Shown: positions 29,609 through 37,930, counted from the stretch's first letter. The stretch is 64,000 nucleotides of DNA from Streptomyces kanamyceticus (GCF_008704495.1 NZ_CP023699.1:8804001-8868000); one strand, 5' to 3'. The notes: generated from the letters alone by a model not told the origin. Program-made: numbers and translations.

Positions 29609-30349
29609 ATGTCCGCACTGGATGGAGCCGTCGTAGCGGTGGCCGGTGCCGCCGGACCCGCGGGACGGGCGACGCTGCTGAGGCTGGCCGAGGCGGGCGC
29701 CACGGTCGTGGCGTCCGACGCCGACGCCGCGCGCCTCGCGGAGGCCGTGGACGCCGCGCGGTACGCGCACGGCGGGGCCACCGTCGTCGGCGACACGGTC
29801 GACCTCCTCGACCTGGCCGCGGCCCGTGAGTGGGCGACGCGCACGGAGAAGGAGTTCGGCCGGATCGACGGCCTGGTGCACCTCGTCGGCGGCTGGCGCG
29901 GCAGCAAGAACTTCGCCGAGACCGACCTCGCCGACTGGGACTTCCTGGAGAAGCTCCTGATCCGTACCGTGCAGCACACCTCGCTCGCCTTCGAGGACGG
30001 CCTGCGCCGCAGCGACCGCGGCCGCTATCTCCTGATCAGCGCGGCGGGCGCCTCCAAGCCCACCGCGGGCAACGCCGCGTACGCCGCGTCCAAGGCGGCC
30101 GCCGAGGCCTGGACGCTCGCCCTGGCCGACGCCTTCCGCAAGGCGGGGGGCGACGAGGGCCCGCGCGCGGCGGCTGCGATCCTGGTGGTCAAGGCGTTGG
30201 TGCACGACGCGATGCGCGCGGAGCGGCCCAACGCGAAGTTCGCGGGCTTCACGGACGTCAACGAGCTGGCCGAGGCCATCGTCGGTGTCTGGGAGCGGCC
30301 CGCCGCGGAAGTGAACGGAAACCGCCTGTGGCTGACCGAGAAGCCGTGA
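29609..30349 (+). CDS. SDR family oxidoreductase
   Basis: 246 residues. The Rossmann loop is AVAGAAGPAGRA (a variant of TGxxxGxG), the active-site tyrosine and lysine are in YAASK, and the chain ends NGNRLWLT. The catalytic serine precedes YAASK as ISAAG. The ATG at 29609 was chosen for its GAGGAGG eight bases upstream; a GTG overlapping the DUF6421 stop is the alternative and would add ten residues. Its own stop overlaps the next start as GTGA, so the SDR and the PLP enzyme are translated together. Cofactor loop changes leave the dehydrogenase activity unproven; the substrate is unknown. Confidence 0.85.
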   Translation: MSALDGAVVAVAGAAGPAGRATLLRLAEAGATVVASDADAARLAEAVDAARYAHGGATVVGDTVDLLDLAAAREWATRTEKEFGRIDGLVHLVGGWRGSKNFAETDLADWDFLEKLLIRTVQHTSLAFEDGLRRSDRGRYLLISAAGASKPTAGNAAYAASKAAAEAWTLALADAFRKAGGDEGPRAAAAILVVKALVHDAMRAERPNAKFAGFTDVNELAEAIVGVWERPAAEVNGNRLWLTEKP

Positions 30350-31440
30350 CCGCTCGCGACGGAGACGCGGTCAATCCGCCGAAGACCGATGCCAGGCGCC
30401 ATCACGACCCGGACGTACGCGGCTTCGCGAGCGACAACTACGCGGGGGCGCACCCGGAGGTGATGGCCGCCCTGGCCCTGGCCAATGGCGGTCACCAGAT
30501 CGCGTACGGCGAGGACGACTACACGGCCAACCTCCAGCAGGTCATCCGTGGCCACTTCGGTGCCACCGCCGAGGCGTTCCCGGTGTTCAACGGCACCGGC
30601 GCCAACGTCGTCGCGCTCCAGGCGGTCGCCGACCGCTGGGGCGCGGTGATCTGCGCCGAGTCCGCGCACATCAACGTCGACGAGGGCGGCGCCCCCGAGC
30701 GGATGGCAGGTCTCAAGCTGCTCACGGTGCCCACGCCGGACGGCAAGCTCACCCCCGAGCTGATCGACCGGCAGGCATTCGGCTGGGACGACGAGCACCG
30801 GGCGATGCCCCAGGTCGTCTCGCTCGCGCAGAACACCGAACTGGGCACGCTCTACACGCCCGACGAGATCCGCGAGATCTGCGACCACGCGCACCAGCTC
30901 GGCATGAAGGTGCACCTCGACGGCTCCCGGATAGCCAACGCGGCGGCCGCGCTCGACGTCCCCATGCGGACGTTCACGAACGCGGCCGGCGTCGACATCC
31001 TCTCGCTCGGCGGCACCAAGAACGGCGCGCTGTTCGGCGAGGCCGTCGTGGTCATCAACCAGGACGCCGTGCGCCACATGAAGCACCTGCGCAAGATGTC
31101 CATGCAGCTGGCCTCCAAGATGCGCTTCGTCTCCGTGCAGTTGGAGGCGCTGCTCGCCAAGGACCTGTGGCTGCGCAACGCCCGGCACGCCAACGAGATG
31201 GCGCAGCGCCTCGCGGAGGGCGTCCGCTCCGTGCACGGCGTGGAGATCCTCTACCCGGTGCAGGCCAACGCCGTCTTCGCGCGGCTGCCGCACGACGTGA
31301 GCGAGCGCCTGCAGAAGCGCTACCGCTTCTACTTCTGGGACGAGGCGGCGGGTGACGTCCGCTGGATGTGCGCGTTCGACACCCGGGAAGAGGACGTCGA
31401 CGGGTTCCTCGCGGCGCTCAAGGAGGAGATGGCGCGCTGA
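30346..31440 (+). CDS. threonine-aldolase-family PLP enzyme (beta-eliminating lyase type)
   Basis: 364 residues. Fold type I PLP enzyme of the low-specificity threonine aldolase family: FASDNYAGAHPEVM at the start, NGTGAN phosphate-binding segment (82-87), HLDGSRIANA with the PLP-stacking aspartate (D192), and the Schiff-base lysine K225 in LGGTKNGALF. It would cleave L-threonine or a related beta-hydroxy amino acid to glycine and an aldehyde. The GTG start overlaps the SDR stop (GTGA), implying translational coupling and perhaps sequential action, with the SDR reducing the released aldehyde or oxidising the hydroxy substrate. That link is inference. Confidence 0.88.
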   Translation: MTARDGDAVNPPKTDARRHHDPDVRGFASDNYAGAHPEVMAALALANGGHQIAYGEDDYTANLQQVIRGHFGATAEAFPVFNGTGANVVALQAVADRWGAVICAESAHINVDEGGAPERMAGLKLLTVPTPDGKLTPELIDRQAFGWDDEHRAMPQVVSLAQNTELGTLYTPDEIREICDHAHQLGMKVHLDGSRIANAAAALDVPMRTFTNAAGVDILSLGGTKNGALFGEAVVVINQDAVRHMKHLRKMSMQLASKMRFVSVQLEALLAKDLWLRNARHANEMAQRLAEGVRSVHGVEILYPVQANAVFARLPHDVSERLQKRYRFYFWDEAAGDVRWMCAFDTREEDVDGFLAALKEEMAR

Positions 31441-31478
31441 GCCGAATTCGCATAGATATGCGCTCGACCGTAAAGTCA

Positions 31479-31508
31479 TTGACTTGTGGTCGGGTGCATT
31501 TCTATGCT
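31479..31508 (+). promoter_or_regulatory. strong vegetative promoter of a leaderless gene
   Basis: TTGACT (31479-31484), an 18-base spacer and TATGCT (31503-31508) fit an HrdB-type promoter. Transcription would begin about base 31515-31517, the A of the next ATG, and no ribosome site lies between. The transglutaminase-like gene should therefore be expressed as leaderless mRNA. Confidence 0.65.
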
Positions 31509-31516
31509 CCCTTGGC

Positions 31517-32113
31517 ATGCAGCTGATCCAGGAAAACCCCGACCTCTCTGCGTACTTGGCCGCGGACGAGGTCGTCGACCACCATCATCCGCTGGTCCGC
31601 GAGACGGCGGCCGGTCTTGCAAAAGCATCCGCCGATACCTACGCATACGCACGCGCCGCCTTCGAGTTCGTGCGCGACACCATCCCGCACTCGCAGGACT
31701 CGGGCCGCATGGAGGTCACCTGGCGCGCCTCCGACGTCCTGCGCGAACGCACCGGCATCTGCACCGCCAAGTCCCACGCCCTCGCCGCCCTGCTGCGCGC
31801 CGAGGACATCCCGACGGCGTTCTGCTATCAGCGCCTGCGGGACGACAACACCAGCGGCTACTCCCTGCACGGCCTCATCGCCGTACGCCTTGACGGTGCC
31901 TGGCACCGGCAGGACCCGCGCGGCAACATCCCGGTCGGCGTCGACGCGCAGTTCCGTCTCGGCGAGGAGCGGCTGGCCTGGCCGGTGGATCCAGAGTCCA
32001 GCGAAGTGGACTATCCGGTCCTTTATGCTGAACCGAGTCCCGTGGCGCTTCGCGTGCTCAAAGAAGCCCGGGACCGGCTGCACCTCTGGCAGATCTACCC
32101 CTCGAAACTGTGA
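31517..32113 (+). CDS. transglutaminase-like cysteine protease family protein
   Basis: 198 residues. The papain-like transglutaminase core is visible with a candidate triad Cys82 (RTGICTAKSHALAALLRA), His118 (YSLHGLIAV) and Asp133 (WHRQDPRGN). It lacks a signal peptide and acts in the cytoplasm. Such small bacterial members are usually hydrolases or amidases rather than cross-linkers. The ATG sits at the predicted transcription start of its own promoter, so it is probably independently expressed from the upstream DUF6421 run. The B3/B4 domain gene follows after 13 bases and is likely in the same transcript. Confidence 0.82.
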   Translation: MQLIQENPDLSAYLAADEVVDHHHPLVRETAAGLAKASADTYAYARAAFEFVRDTIPHSQDSGRMEVTWRASDVLRERTGICTAKSHALAALLRAEDIPTAFCYQRLRDDNTSGYSLHGLIAVRLDGAWHRQDPRGNIPVGVDAQFRLGEERLAWPVDPESSEVDYPVLYAEPSPVALRVLKEARDRLHLWQIYPSKL

Positions 32114-32126
32114 GGCACGACGGACC

Positions 32127-32813
32127 ATGACCATCGACCTGACCGTCTCCGACGAGGTCCGCGCCCTCGCGCCCGGCTTCACCCACGTCACCATCGAGGC
32201 CCGCGGGCTCGTCAACGGCCCCAGCACCGACGCCACCGGGACCCTCCTCGACGACGCCGCGCGCCGCCTCGCCGTACGTCTCGACGGGCGCGCCCCGCAC
32301 GAGGACCCGCACATGGCCGCCTGGCGCGCCGCCTACACGGCGTTCGGCGCGAAGCCCTCGCGGACCAGGAACTCGGCCGAGGCGCTCGCCAAGCGGGCAC
32401 TGGCCGACGGCGGCCTGCCGCGGATCAACGTCCTGGTCGACCTCTACAACGCGATCAGCGTGGCCCATCTGATCCCGGTCGGCGGCGAGGACCTGGACCA
32501 CATCCAGGGCGGCATGCGCCTGGTGCGGGCCACCGGCGAGGAGGACTTCGTCACCGCGGCGGCGGGCGAGCGGGTCGTCGAGCACCCCGACGCGGGCGAA
32601 ATCGTGTGGTGCGACGACGAGGGCGTCACCTGCCGTCGCTGGAACTGGCGCCAGGGCCCGCGCACCCGCCTCACCGAGGAGTCCGTGAACGCGATCTTCC
32701 TGCTGGAGGGGATGGGGCCCGACGCGGGCCTGGAGGCCGCGGGCGCCGAACTGGCCGAGTTCCTGGAGAAGTTCAGCCCCGGCGCGCGGATCACCGTCCG
32801 CGCGCCGGAGTAG
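32127..32813 (+). CDS. stand-alone B3/B4 tRNA-binding-domain protein
   Basis: 228 residues corresponding to the B3/B4 domain otherwise found in the beta subunit of phenylalanyl-tRNA synthetase, where it edits mischarged tRNA. Recognisable elements are the central YTAFGAKPSRTRNSAEALAKR, the strand INVLVDLYNAISVAHLIPVGGEDLD, and WRQGPRTRLTEES late in the chain. Free-standing versions are widespread in bacteria and mostly uncharacterised; trans-editing or deacylation is a hypothesis. The start is the ATG 13 bases after the transglutaminase-like stop. Its end converges on an acyltransferase gene, with only a short GCGCC/GGCGC hairpin between them. Confidence 0.85.
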   Translation: MTIDLTVSDEVRALAPGFTHVTIEARGLVNGPSTDATGTLLDDAARRLAVRLDGRAPHEDPHMAAWRAAYTAFGAKPSRTRNSAEALAKRALADGGLPRINVLVDLYNAISVAHLIPVGGEDLDHIQGGMRLVRATGEEDFVTAAAGERVVEHPDAGEIVWCDDEGVTCRRWNWRQGPRTRLTEESVNAIFLLEGMGPDAGLEAAGAELAEFLEKFSPGARITVRAPE

Positions 32814-32846
32814 CGCGGGGAGCGCCCGAAGGCGCGGGGGAGGGGC

Positions 32847-33575
32847 TCAGCCCGCCTCCGCCGCCTTCACCTCGGCGGGCGTCGGTGCCGTGCCGCCGAG
32901 GTGCGCGGGCATCCACCAGGTGTCGTCGGGACCCTTGGGGCGCACCGGGTAGGCGCGCTGGGCGGCCTCCAGGAGCTCCTGGCAGCGCTCGCGCAGGCGT
33001 CGCGTGATCGCGCCCGCGTACTGGTCCTTGGGCGCCTCGACCGGCTCGCCGACGCGGATGGTGACCGGCAGGTGGCTGCGCTTGAAGTTGCGCGGGTGCC
33101 CCTTCGTCCACAGCCGCTGCGTGCCCCACAGGGCCATCGGGATGAGCGGTACCCCGGCCTCCTGCGCAAGGCGTGCCGCGCCCGACTTGAACGTCTTGAG
33201 CGTGAAGGACTGCGAGATCGTCGCCTCGGGGAAGACCCCGATGATCTCCCCGGAGCGCAGCGAGGCGAGGGCGTGCGCGTAGGCGGCCTCGCCCTGCTTG
33301 CGGTCGACGGGGATGTGCTTCATCCCGCGCATCAGCGGCCCGGAGATCTTGTGCCGGAACACCGACTCCTTGGCCATGAAGCGCACCAGGCGCTTCTGCG
33401 GCAGGGCGGCGAGGCCGTCGAAGATGAAGTCGAGATAGCTGATGTGGTTGCTGACGAGGACCGCACCGCCGGAGCGTGGGATGTTCTCCGACCCCTTGCA
33501 GTCGATCTTCAGGTCCCATGCCTTGAAAAGTGTTTTCGCGGCACCGATGACCGGAGGGTAGACAAGCTCTGCCAT
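32847..33575 (-). CDS. lysophospholipid acyltransferase (PlsC-like)
   Basis: 242 residues. PlsC-type acyltransferase motifs are in order: block I NHISYLD (the NHxxxxD catalytic pair), block II MAKESVFRHKI and GMKHIPVDR, block III FPEATIS (the usual FPEG with Gly replaced by Ala), and block IV VPLIPMALWG. It transfers an acyl chain to lysophosphatidic acid or a related acceptor at the inner membrane face. One hydrophobic N-terminal stretch may anchor it. Transcribed alone and away from the thioredoxin gene. The C-terminal tail DTWWMPAHLGGTAPT is common to Streptomyces members of this family. Confidence 0.9.
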   Translation of the reverse strand: MAELVYPPVIGAAKTLFKAWDLKIDCKGSENIPRSGGAVLVSNHISYLDFIFDGLAALPQKRLVRFMAKESVFRHKISGPLMRGMKHIPVDRKQGEAAYAHALASLRSGEIIGVFPEATISQSFTLKTFKSGAARLAQEAGVPLIPMALWGTQRLWTKGHPRNFKRSHLPVTIRVGEPVEAPKDQYAGAITRRLRERCQELLEAAQRAYPVRPKGPDDTWWMPAHLGGTAPTPAEVKAAEAG

Positions 33576-33812
33576 GGGTGGGGAGGGCCCTTCGTTTCTC
33601 TGCCTGGGGAGGGGGCTCCCGGCGGGAAGTTACGCAGCCGTAGGTTTTTCGGCGTTGCGCAGATCGTGCCCGAAGAACGGACGGGTGGCCACCCTTGGTG
33701 CCGCCATTGCGGGAGATTCTCGTCACGTCGGAATCTTTGCGGTCGCGTGTGCGCTGAACTGGGGAGCGAACGGAACGGGGCATGGCTCGACATGCCGGGG
33801 CGGGAGGCTGGA

Positions 33813-34139
33813 GTGCCAGGACACGACACCGGGCGGCGGCTCGGCGCGGCGGACATCGGAGAGCCGCTGGGCGAGCGAGCGACGCTCGTGCAGTTCTCCA
33901 GCGCCTTCTGCCAGCCTTGCCGCGCGACCCGCAGGGTCCTCGCCGAGGTGGCCGCCATGGTCCCGGGCGTGGCCCATGTGGAGATCGACGCGGAGGCCGC
34001 CCTCGGTCTCGTACGCGATCTGAGCATCGTCAAGACACCGACGGTGCTCGTCCTGGACGCGACCGGCGCGGAGGTGCGCCGCGCGGCCGGGCAGCCGCGC
34101 AGGGCCGATGTGATCGCCGCCCTCGGGGAGGCCGTGTGA
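33813..34139 (+). CDS. thioredoxin-like protein, CQPC active site
   Basis: 108 residues, thioredoxin fold. The active site is SAFCQPC instead of the classic CGPC, followed by the cis-proline motif KTPTVLVLD. Start is GTG with GGGAGG just upstream; earlier in-frame ATGs have no ribosome site. It is a cytoplasmic disulphide reductase or a peroxiredoxin partner. The following leader peptide and flavin reductase, 110 bases on, may share its transcript or respond to sulfur status separately. Confidence 0.85.
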   Translation: MPGHDTGRRLGAADIGEPLGERATLVQFSSAFCQPCRATRRVLAEVAAMVPGVAHVEIDAEAALGLVRDLSIVKTPTVLVLDATGAEVRRAAGQPRRADVIAALGEAV

Positions 34140-34249
34140 CCTGCGGTTCCATCGTCCAGGGCGTCCCGCGCGCCGATGAGTCAGTGATCCATCTTTCATA
34201 TCCGGGAAAGGGCTTGACTGCATGGGGCACCTGTCGCGAGCCTGCTTCC

Positions 34250-34330
34250 ATGCCTCGGGACCTTCTGCTGTACGAGCGCGTCCACGTGGACCTCGCGCGC
34301 CATGCCAGCGCGCGCTGTCCGCACTGCTGA
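34250..34330 (+). CDS. putative Cys-rich leader peptide of the RHVDLAR type
   Basis: 26-codon reading frame MPRDLLLYERVHVDLARHASARCPHC, ending with two cysteines three residues apart, 43 bases before the flavin reductase gene. It matches the family of short actinobacterial leader peptides with a core (R/V)HVDLAR..SA.C that precede sulfur-metabolism genes and act in cysteine-responsive attenuation. A TTGACT -35-like element lies at 34214-34219. The match is by pattern; attenuation here is inference. Confidence 0.72.
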   Translation: MPRDLLLYERVHVDLARHASARCPHC

Positions 34331-34373
34331 GCACCGACGAATCCGCTCGTACCTCCGGCAGAAGGACAACTCC

Positions 34374-34883
34374 ATGACGGCATCGCCCACTCTCGGCACT
34401 TCCCGGCTCGCCCGCCCCGATCTGCTCCGCTCGGTCTTCCGGCGGCATGCGGCGGGGGTCGCCGTGATCACCGCGGCGCGGGACGCGCGCCCCGTCGGCT
34501 TCACCGCGACCTCGCTCACCTCGGTCTCCGCCGAGCCGCCGATGATCTCCTTCGGCATCGGCACGGGCGCCTCCAGTTGGCCCGCGATGTCCGAGGCCGA
34601 GCACGTCGGCGTGCACATACTCGGCGAGCACCAGCAGGACCTCGCCGCCACCTTCGCGCGCAGCGGGGCCGATCGCTTCGGCGCGCCCACCCGCTGGCGC
34701 GAAGGGCCCGAGGGCGTCCCCGTCCTGGACGGCGCGCTCGCCTGGCTGGTGTGCCGGATCGTGGCCCGCGTGCCCGCGGGCGACCACTGCATCGTGCTCG
34801 CCGAGGTGGTCGAGGGCGACACCGCGGGCGAGGGCCGTCCGCTCGTCTACCACCAGGGGCGCTTCAACGCCCTGCGCGACTGA
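34374..34883 (+). CDS. flavin reductase (FMN-binding split-barrel domain)
   Basis: 169 residues. The flavin reductase-like split barrel shows FRRHAAGVAVITA at the start, GFTATSLTSVSAEPPMISFGI (flavin-binding strand-loop), HVGVHILGEHQQDLA and the closing HCIVLAEVV...PLVYHQGRFNAL. It uses NAD(P)H to supply free reduced FMN to two-component monooxygenases. The ATG has GAAGGA seven bases upstream. The Cys leader peptide just before it suggests control by cysteine availability and hence a role with a sulfonate-type or other sulfur-scavenging monooxygenase, though it might also serve the luciferase-like enzymes near the NRPS. Confidence 0.88.
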   Translation: MTASPTLGTSRLARPDLLRSVFRRHAAGVAVITAARDARPVGFTATSLTSVSAEPPMISFGIGTGASSWPAMSEAEHVGVHILGEHQQDLAATFARSGADRFGAPTRWREGPEGVPVLDGALAWLVCRIVARVPAGDHCIVLAEVVEGDTAGEGRPLVYHQGRFNALRD

Positions 34884-34948
34884 GAGTTCCCGTTCGTCCG
34901 TCGCGGCGCCCGATTACGGAGCGTTGGGAACGTCACAGTTCAAAGCGC

Positions 34949-34985
34949 TTGCTCAGTGGGAATGAACTGGGTGTACTCATGAGTA
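34949..34985 (+). promoter_or_regulatory. etfBA promoter with palindrome
   Basis: TTGCTC (34949-34954), 17 bases, then TGTACT (34972-34977). The perfect palindrome TACTCATGAGTA (34974-34985) covers the -10 end and the expected transcription start, the classic place for a repressor. ETF genes are often controlled by fatty-acid or acyl-CoA-responsive TetR regulators; naming the regulator would be guesswork. Confidence 0.6.
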
Positions 34986-35041
34986 ATATTTCGGTCGGAG
35001 CGGGGGCCGCCCCGACCGGGATGCGCCGCTTCAGGCGCCTA

Positions 35042-35082
35042 TGCTGCCTGCAAGAAGGCAGTAGCCATAAGCCTAGGCAGCA
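35042..35082 (+). promoter_or_regulatory. mutually exclusive hairpins in the etfB leader
   Basis: The segment TGCTGCCT (35042-35049) can pair with AGGCAG at 35056-35061, giving a short tight hairpin, or with AGGCAGCA at 35075-35082, giving a longer one. Both lie in the roughly 130-base leader downstream of the promoter at 34949. Alternative pairing of this kind is used in attenuators, but no T-tract follows. Confidence 0.4.
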
Positions 35083-35115
35083 GCCCAGTAAAGACGATGC
35101 AGTAGGAGAGCCGGC

Positions 35116-35901
35116 GTGAGCTTGAGGATCGTTGTCTGTGTGAAGTACGTGCCCGACGCCACCGGCGACCGGCACTTCGCCGATGACCTGACCGTCGACC
35201 GCGACGACGTCGACGGCCTCCTTTCGGAACTCGACGAGTACGCGGTCGAGCAGGCACTGCAGATCGCGGACGAGGCGGACGACGCGGAGATCACCGTGCT
35301 GACCGTCGGTCCCGAGGACGCCAAGGACGCGCTGCGCAAGGCGCTCTCCATGGGGGCCGACAAGGCCGTCCACGTCGAGGACGACGACCTGCACGGCACC
35401 GATGTGATGGGCACCTCGCTGGTGCTCGCCAAGGCCATCGAGAAGACCGGTTACGACCTGGTCATCGCCGGTATGGCGTCCACCGACGGCACCATGGGCG
35501 TGCTGCCGGCGATCCTCGCGGAGCGCCTCGGCGTCCCGCAGGTCACGCTGCTCTCCGAGGTCTCCGTCGACGGCGGCGTCGTCAAGGGCCGCCGTGACGG
35601 CGACACCGCCAGCGAGCAGCTGGAGGCTTCCCTGCCGGCCGTCGTGTCCGTGACGGACCAGTCGGGCGAGGCCCGCTACCCGTCCTTCAAGGGCATCATG
35701 GCCGCCAAGAAGAAGCCGGTGCAGTCCCTCGACCTGGACGACCTGGACATCGACGCCGAAGAGGTCGGCCTCGAGGGCTCCTGGACCAAGGTCGACTCCG
35801 CCACCGAGCGTCCGGCCCGCACGGCGGGGACGATCGTCAAGGACGAGGGCGAGGGCGGCAAGCAGCTCGCCGAGTTCCTCGCGGGCCAGAAGTTCATCTG
35901 A
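35116..35901 (+). CDS. etfB: electron transfer flavoprotein beta subunit
   Basis: 261 residues, group-typical length. It starts RIVVCVKYVPDATGDRHF, carries the AMP-binding segment VIAGMASTDGTMGVLPA and the recognition-loop region LPAVVSVTDQSGEARYPSFKGIMAAKKKP used to dock partner dehydrogenases. Start GTG with GGAG about nine bases upstream. With EtfA it passes electrons from acyl-CoA dehydrogenases and similar flavoenzymes to the quinone pool. The etfA gene follows on the same strand after 57 bases; a promoter with a palindrome lies upstream. Confidence 0.96.
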   Translation: MSLRIVVCVKYVPDATGDRHFADDLTVDRDDVDGLLSELDEYAVEQALQIADEADDAEITVLTVGPEDAKDALRKALSMGADKAVHVEDDDLHGTDVMGTSLVLAKAIEKTGYDLVIAGMASTDGTMGVLPAILAERLGVPQVTLLSEVSVDGGVVKGRRDGDTASEQLEASLPAVVSVTDQSGEARYPSFKGIMAAKKKPVQSLDLDDLDIDAEEVGLEGSWTKVDSATERPARTAGTIVKDEGEGGKQLAEFLAGQKFI

Positions 35902-35958
35902 GCTTCAGTCACCCCTCAACCGCCCCACTTCTTCGCAACTGCAGGAGATTGAAGTCCC

Positions 35959-36921
35959 ATGGCTGAAGTTCTCGTCTACGTCGACCACGTGGACGGCGCC
36001 GTCCGCAAGCCCACCCTGGAGCTGCTGACCCTGGCCCGCCGCGTCGGCGAGCCCGTCGCCGTCGCCCTCGGTTCCGGCGCCGAGGCCACCGCCGCCACGC
36101 TCGCCGAGCACGGCGCGGTCAAGGTCCTCACCGCCGACGCCCCCGAGTTCACCGACTACCTCGTCGTACCGAAGGTGGACGCGCTCCAGGCCGCGTACGA
36201 GGCCGTCTCCCCGGCCGCCGTGCTCGTCCCGTCCTCCGCCGAGGGCAAGGAGATCGCGGCCCGCCTCGCGGTCCGCATCAAGTCCGGCATCATCACGGAC
36301 GCCGTCGACCTGGAAGCGGGCGACGAGGGTCCGGTGGCCACGCAGGCCGCGTTCGCCGCCTCGTACACCACCAAGTCCCGCGTCTCCAGCGGCACCCCGG
36401 TCATCACGGTCAAGCCGAACTCGGCCGCCGTGGAGGCCGCCCCGGCCGCCGGTGCCGTCGAGGCGCTCGCCGTCACCTTCTCGGAGAAGGCCACCGGCAC
36501 CAAGGTCGTCGCGCGCACCCCGCGCGAGTCGACGGGCCGCCCGGAGCTGACCGAGGCCGCGATCGTGGTCTCCGGCGGCCGCGGCGTGAACGGCGCCGAG
36601 AACTTCTCGATCATCGAGAACCTCGCCGACTCGCTCGGTGCCGCCGTCGGCGCCTCGCGTGCCGCGGTCGACGCCGGCTGGTACCCGCACTCCAACCAGG
36701 TCGGCCAGACCGGCAAGTCGGTCTCCCCGCAGCTGTACATCGCCTCCGGCATCTCCGGCGCGATCCAGCACCGGGCCGGCATGCAGACCTCGAAGACGAT
36801 CGTCGCCATCAACAAGGACGCCGAGGCCCCGATCTTCGACCTGGTCGACTACGGAGTGGTCGGCGACCTCTTCGAGGTCGTCCCGCAGCTGACCGAAGAG
36901 GTCAAGTCCCGCAAGGGCTGA
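35959..36921 (+). CDS. etfA: electron transfer flavoprotein alpha subunit
   Basis: 320 residues. The C-terminal FAD-binding domain is clear: [43 protein letters not shown], then [28 protein letters not shown] and [22 protein letters not shown]. Ribosome site AGGAG before the ATG. Forms the FAD-bearing heterodimer with EtfB. Ends just before a 17-bp perfect hairpin that should terminate the etfBA transcript. Confidence 0.96.
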   Translation: MAEVLVYVDHVDGAVRKPTLELLTLARRVGEPVAVALGSGAEATAATLAEHGAVKVLTADAPEFTDYLVVPKVDALQAAYEAVSPAAVLVPSSAEGKEIAARLAVRIKSGIITDAVDLEAGDEGPVATQAAFAASYTTKSRVSSGTPVITVKPNSAAVEAAPAAGAVEALAVTFSEKATGTKVVARTPRESTGRPELTEAAIVVSGGRGVNGAENFSIIENLADSLGAAVGASRAAVDAGWYPHSNQVGQTGKSVSPQLYIASGISGAIQHRAGMQTSKTIVAINKDAEAPIFDLVDYGVVGDLFEVVPQLTEEVKSRKG

Positions 36922-36935
36922 GCTCATTGACCGCC

Positions 36936-36972
36936 CGAGGCCCTCGTTCCGCACCGCGGAACGAGGGCCTCG
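36936..36972. terminator. bidirectional terminator between etfA and the EEP gene
   Basis: Perfect 17-bp stem CGAGGCCCTCGTTCCGC with a three-base loop ACC, placed between the convergent stops of etfA and the EEP-family gene six bases away. Stem strength suggests efficient termination in both directions. Confidence 0.88.
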
Positions 36973-36977
36973 GCGCG

Positions 36978-37814
36978 TCACAGGGTCAGGCTCGCCTGCA
37001 CCGGCAGGTGGTCGCTCGGGAACTGCCCCTCCAGCGAGAACGTGTTGATCGACGCCTCGTGGACGCGCGCTGCCCCGGCCACCAGGAGCCAGTCGACGCG
37101 GTCACCGTCCGGCACCAGCGGCCGGTAGCCGTGGAAGGTGGCGTACGCCTTGCTCCGCCGGTCCGCGGCGTCCCAGGTGTCGACGAGGCCCGCGCCCAGC
37201 ATCGTGTCGTAGACGGGGTTCTTGTGCGCGGCGACGTTGAAGTCGCCCGTCACCACGAGCGGCAGGGACCGGTCGAGGCGGCCGGCGCGCTCGACGATCA
37301 GGGCCGCGGCACGCGTGCGTGCGTACTGGCTCGCGACGTCGAGGTGGGTGTTGAGGACGTACAGCTCGCCGTCCGTGCGCAGATCCCGGAAGCGCACCCA
37401 GGTGACCATGCGGATCGAGCCGCCGCCCCAGGTGTTGGAGCCGATGACGTCCGGGGTGTCCGAGAGCCAGAAGTGGTCGTACGCGACGGGCCACAGCCTG
37501 CGGGTGTCGTAGTACACGGCCGCGAACTCGTCGCGGCTGCCGCCCGCGCGGCCCGTGCCGATCCAGTCGTAGTGCGTGCCGAGGTCGGCGGCGATGTCCC
37601 GCACCTGCTCGTAGAGCCCCTCCTGGCTGCCGATGACGTGGGGCCTGGCCCGGCGAAGCAGTTCACGGGTGACCGGGCGCCGCTCCGCCCAGGTGTTCGG
37701 CGGGGCGGCGCCCGCGTAGCGGAGGTTGAAGGACATGACCTCCAGGCGGCGGCCGGGGCGCTGCACCGCGCTCGCCCGGGTGGCGGAGCTCACGGCTCCT
37801 GTGTCGGTCGGCAC
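36978..37814 (-). CDS. endonuclease/exonuclease/phosphatase (EEP) family protein
   Basis: 278 residues. Metal-dependent phosphodiesterase fold with SFNLRY near the start, SQEGLYEQV (metal-binding Glu), LYVLNTHLDV, VVTGDFNVAAHKNPVY, DWLL and the catalytic SDHLPV close to the end. The GTG start follows AAGGAG by five bases; longer in-frame starts lack a ribosome site. No signal peptide is evident, so it is probably cytoplasmic. EEP members cleave nucleic acids, phosphoinositides or sphingomyelin; the substrate cannot be told. Transcribed opposite to the DUF6986 gene. Confidence 0.85.
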   Translation of the reverse strand: MPTDTGAVSSATRASAVQRPGRRLEVMSFNLRYAGAAPPNTWAERRPVTRELLRRARPHVIGSQEGLYEQVRDIAADLGTHYDWIGTGRAGGSRDEFAAVYYDTRRLWPVAYDHFWLSDTPDVIGSNTWGGGSIRMVTWVRFRDLRTDGELYVLNTHLDVASQYARTRAAALIVERAGRLDRSLPLVVTGDFNVAAHKNPVYDTMLGAGLVDTWDAADRRSKAYATFHGYRPLVPDGDRVDWLLVAGAARVHEASINTFSLEGQFPSDHLPVQASLTL

Positions 37815-37930
37815 GAGGTCTCCTTCGGTCGGTCGCGCCAGGATGTGGTGGGCGGACCGAAGTGTGGAAGCGGGATCTGAGACATGCGTGAACGGCGGTT
37901 GTCGAGGACCGGTCAAGAACTGGTCGGGTG

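Noticed and set aside
34979..35119. 46-codon frame ending on the etfB start (GTGA)
   Set aside because: Its codons (AGT AAT ATT and others) do not follow the local third-position bias, and its ATG lies upstream of the expected transcription start. Kept only as a comment.
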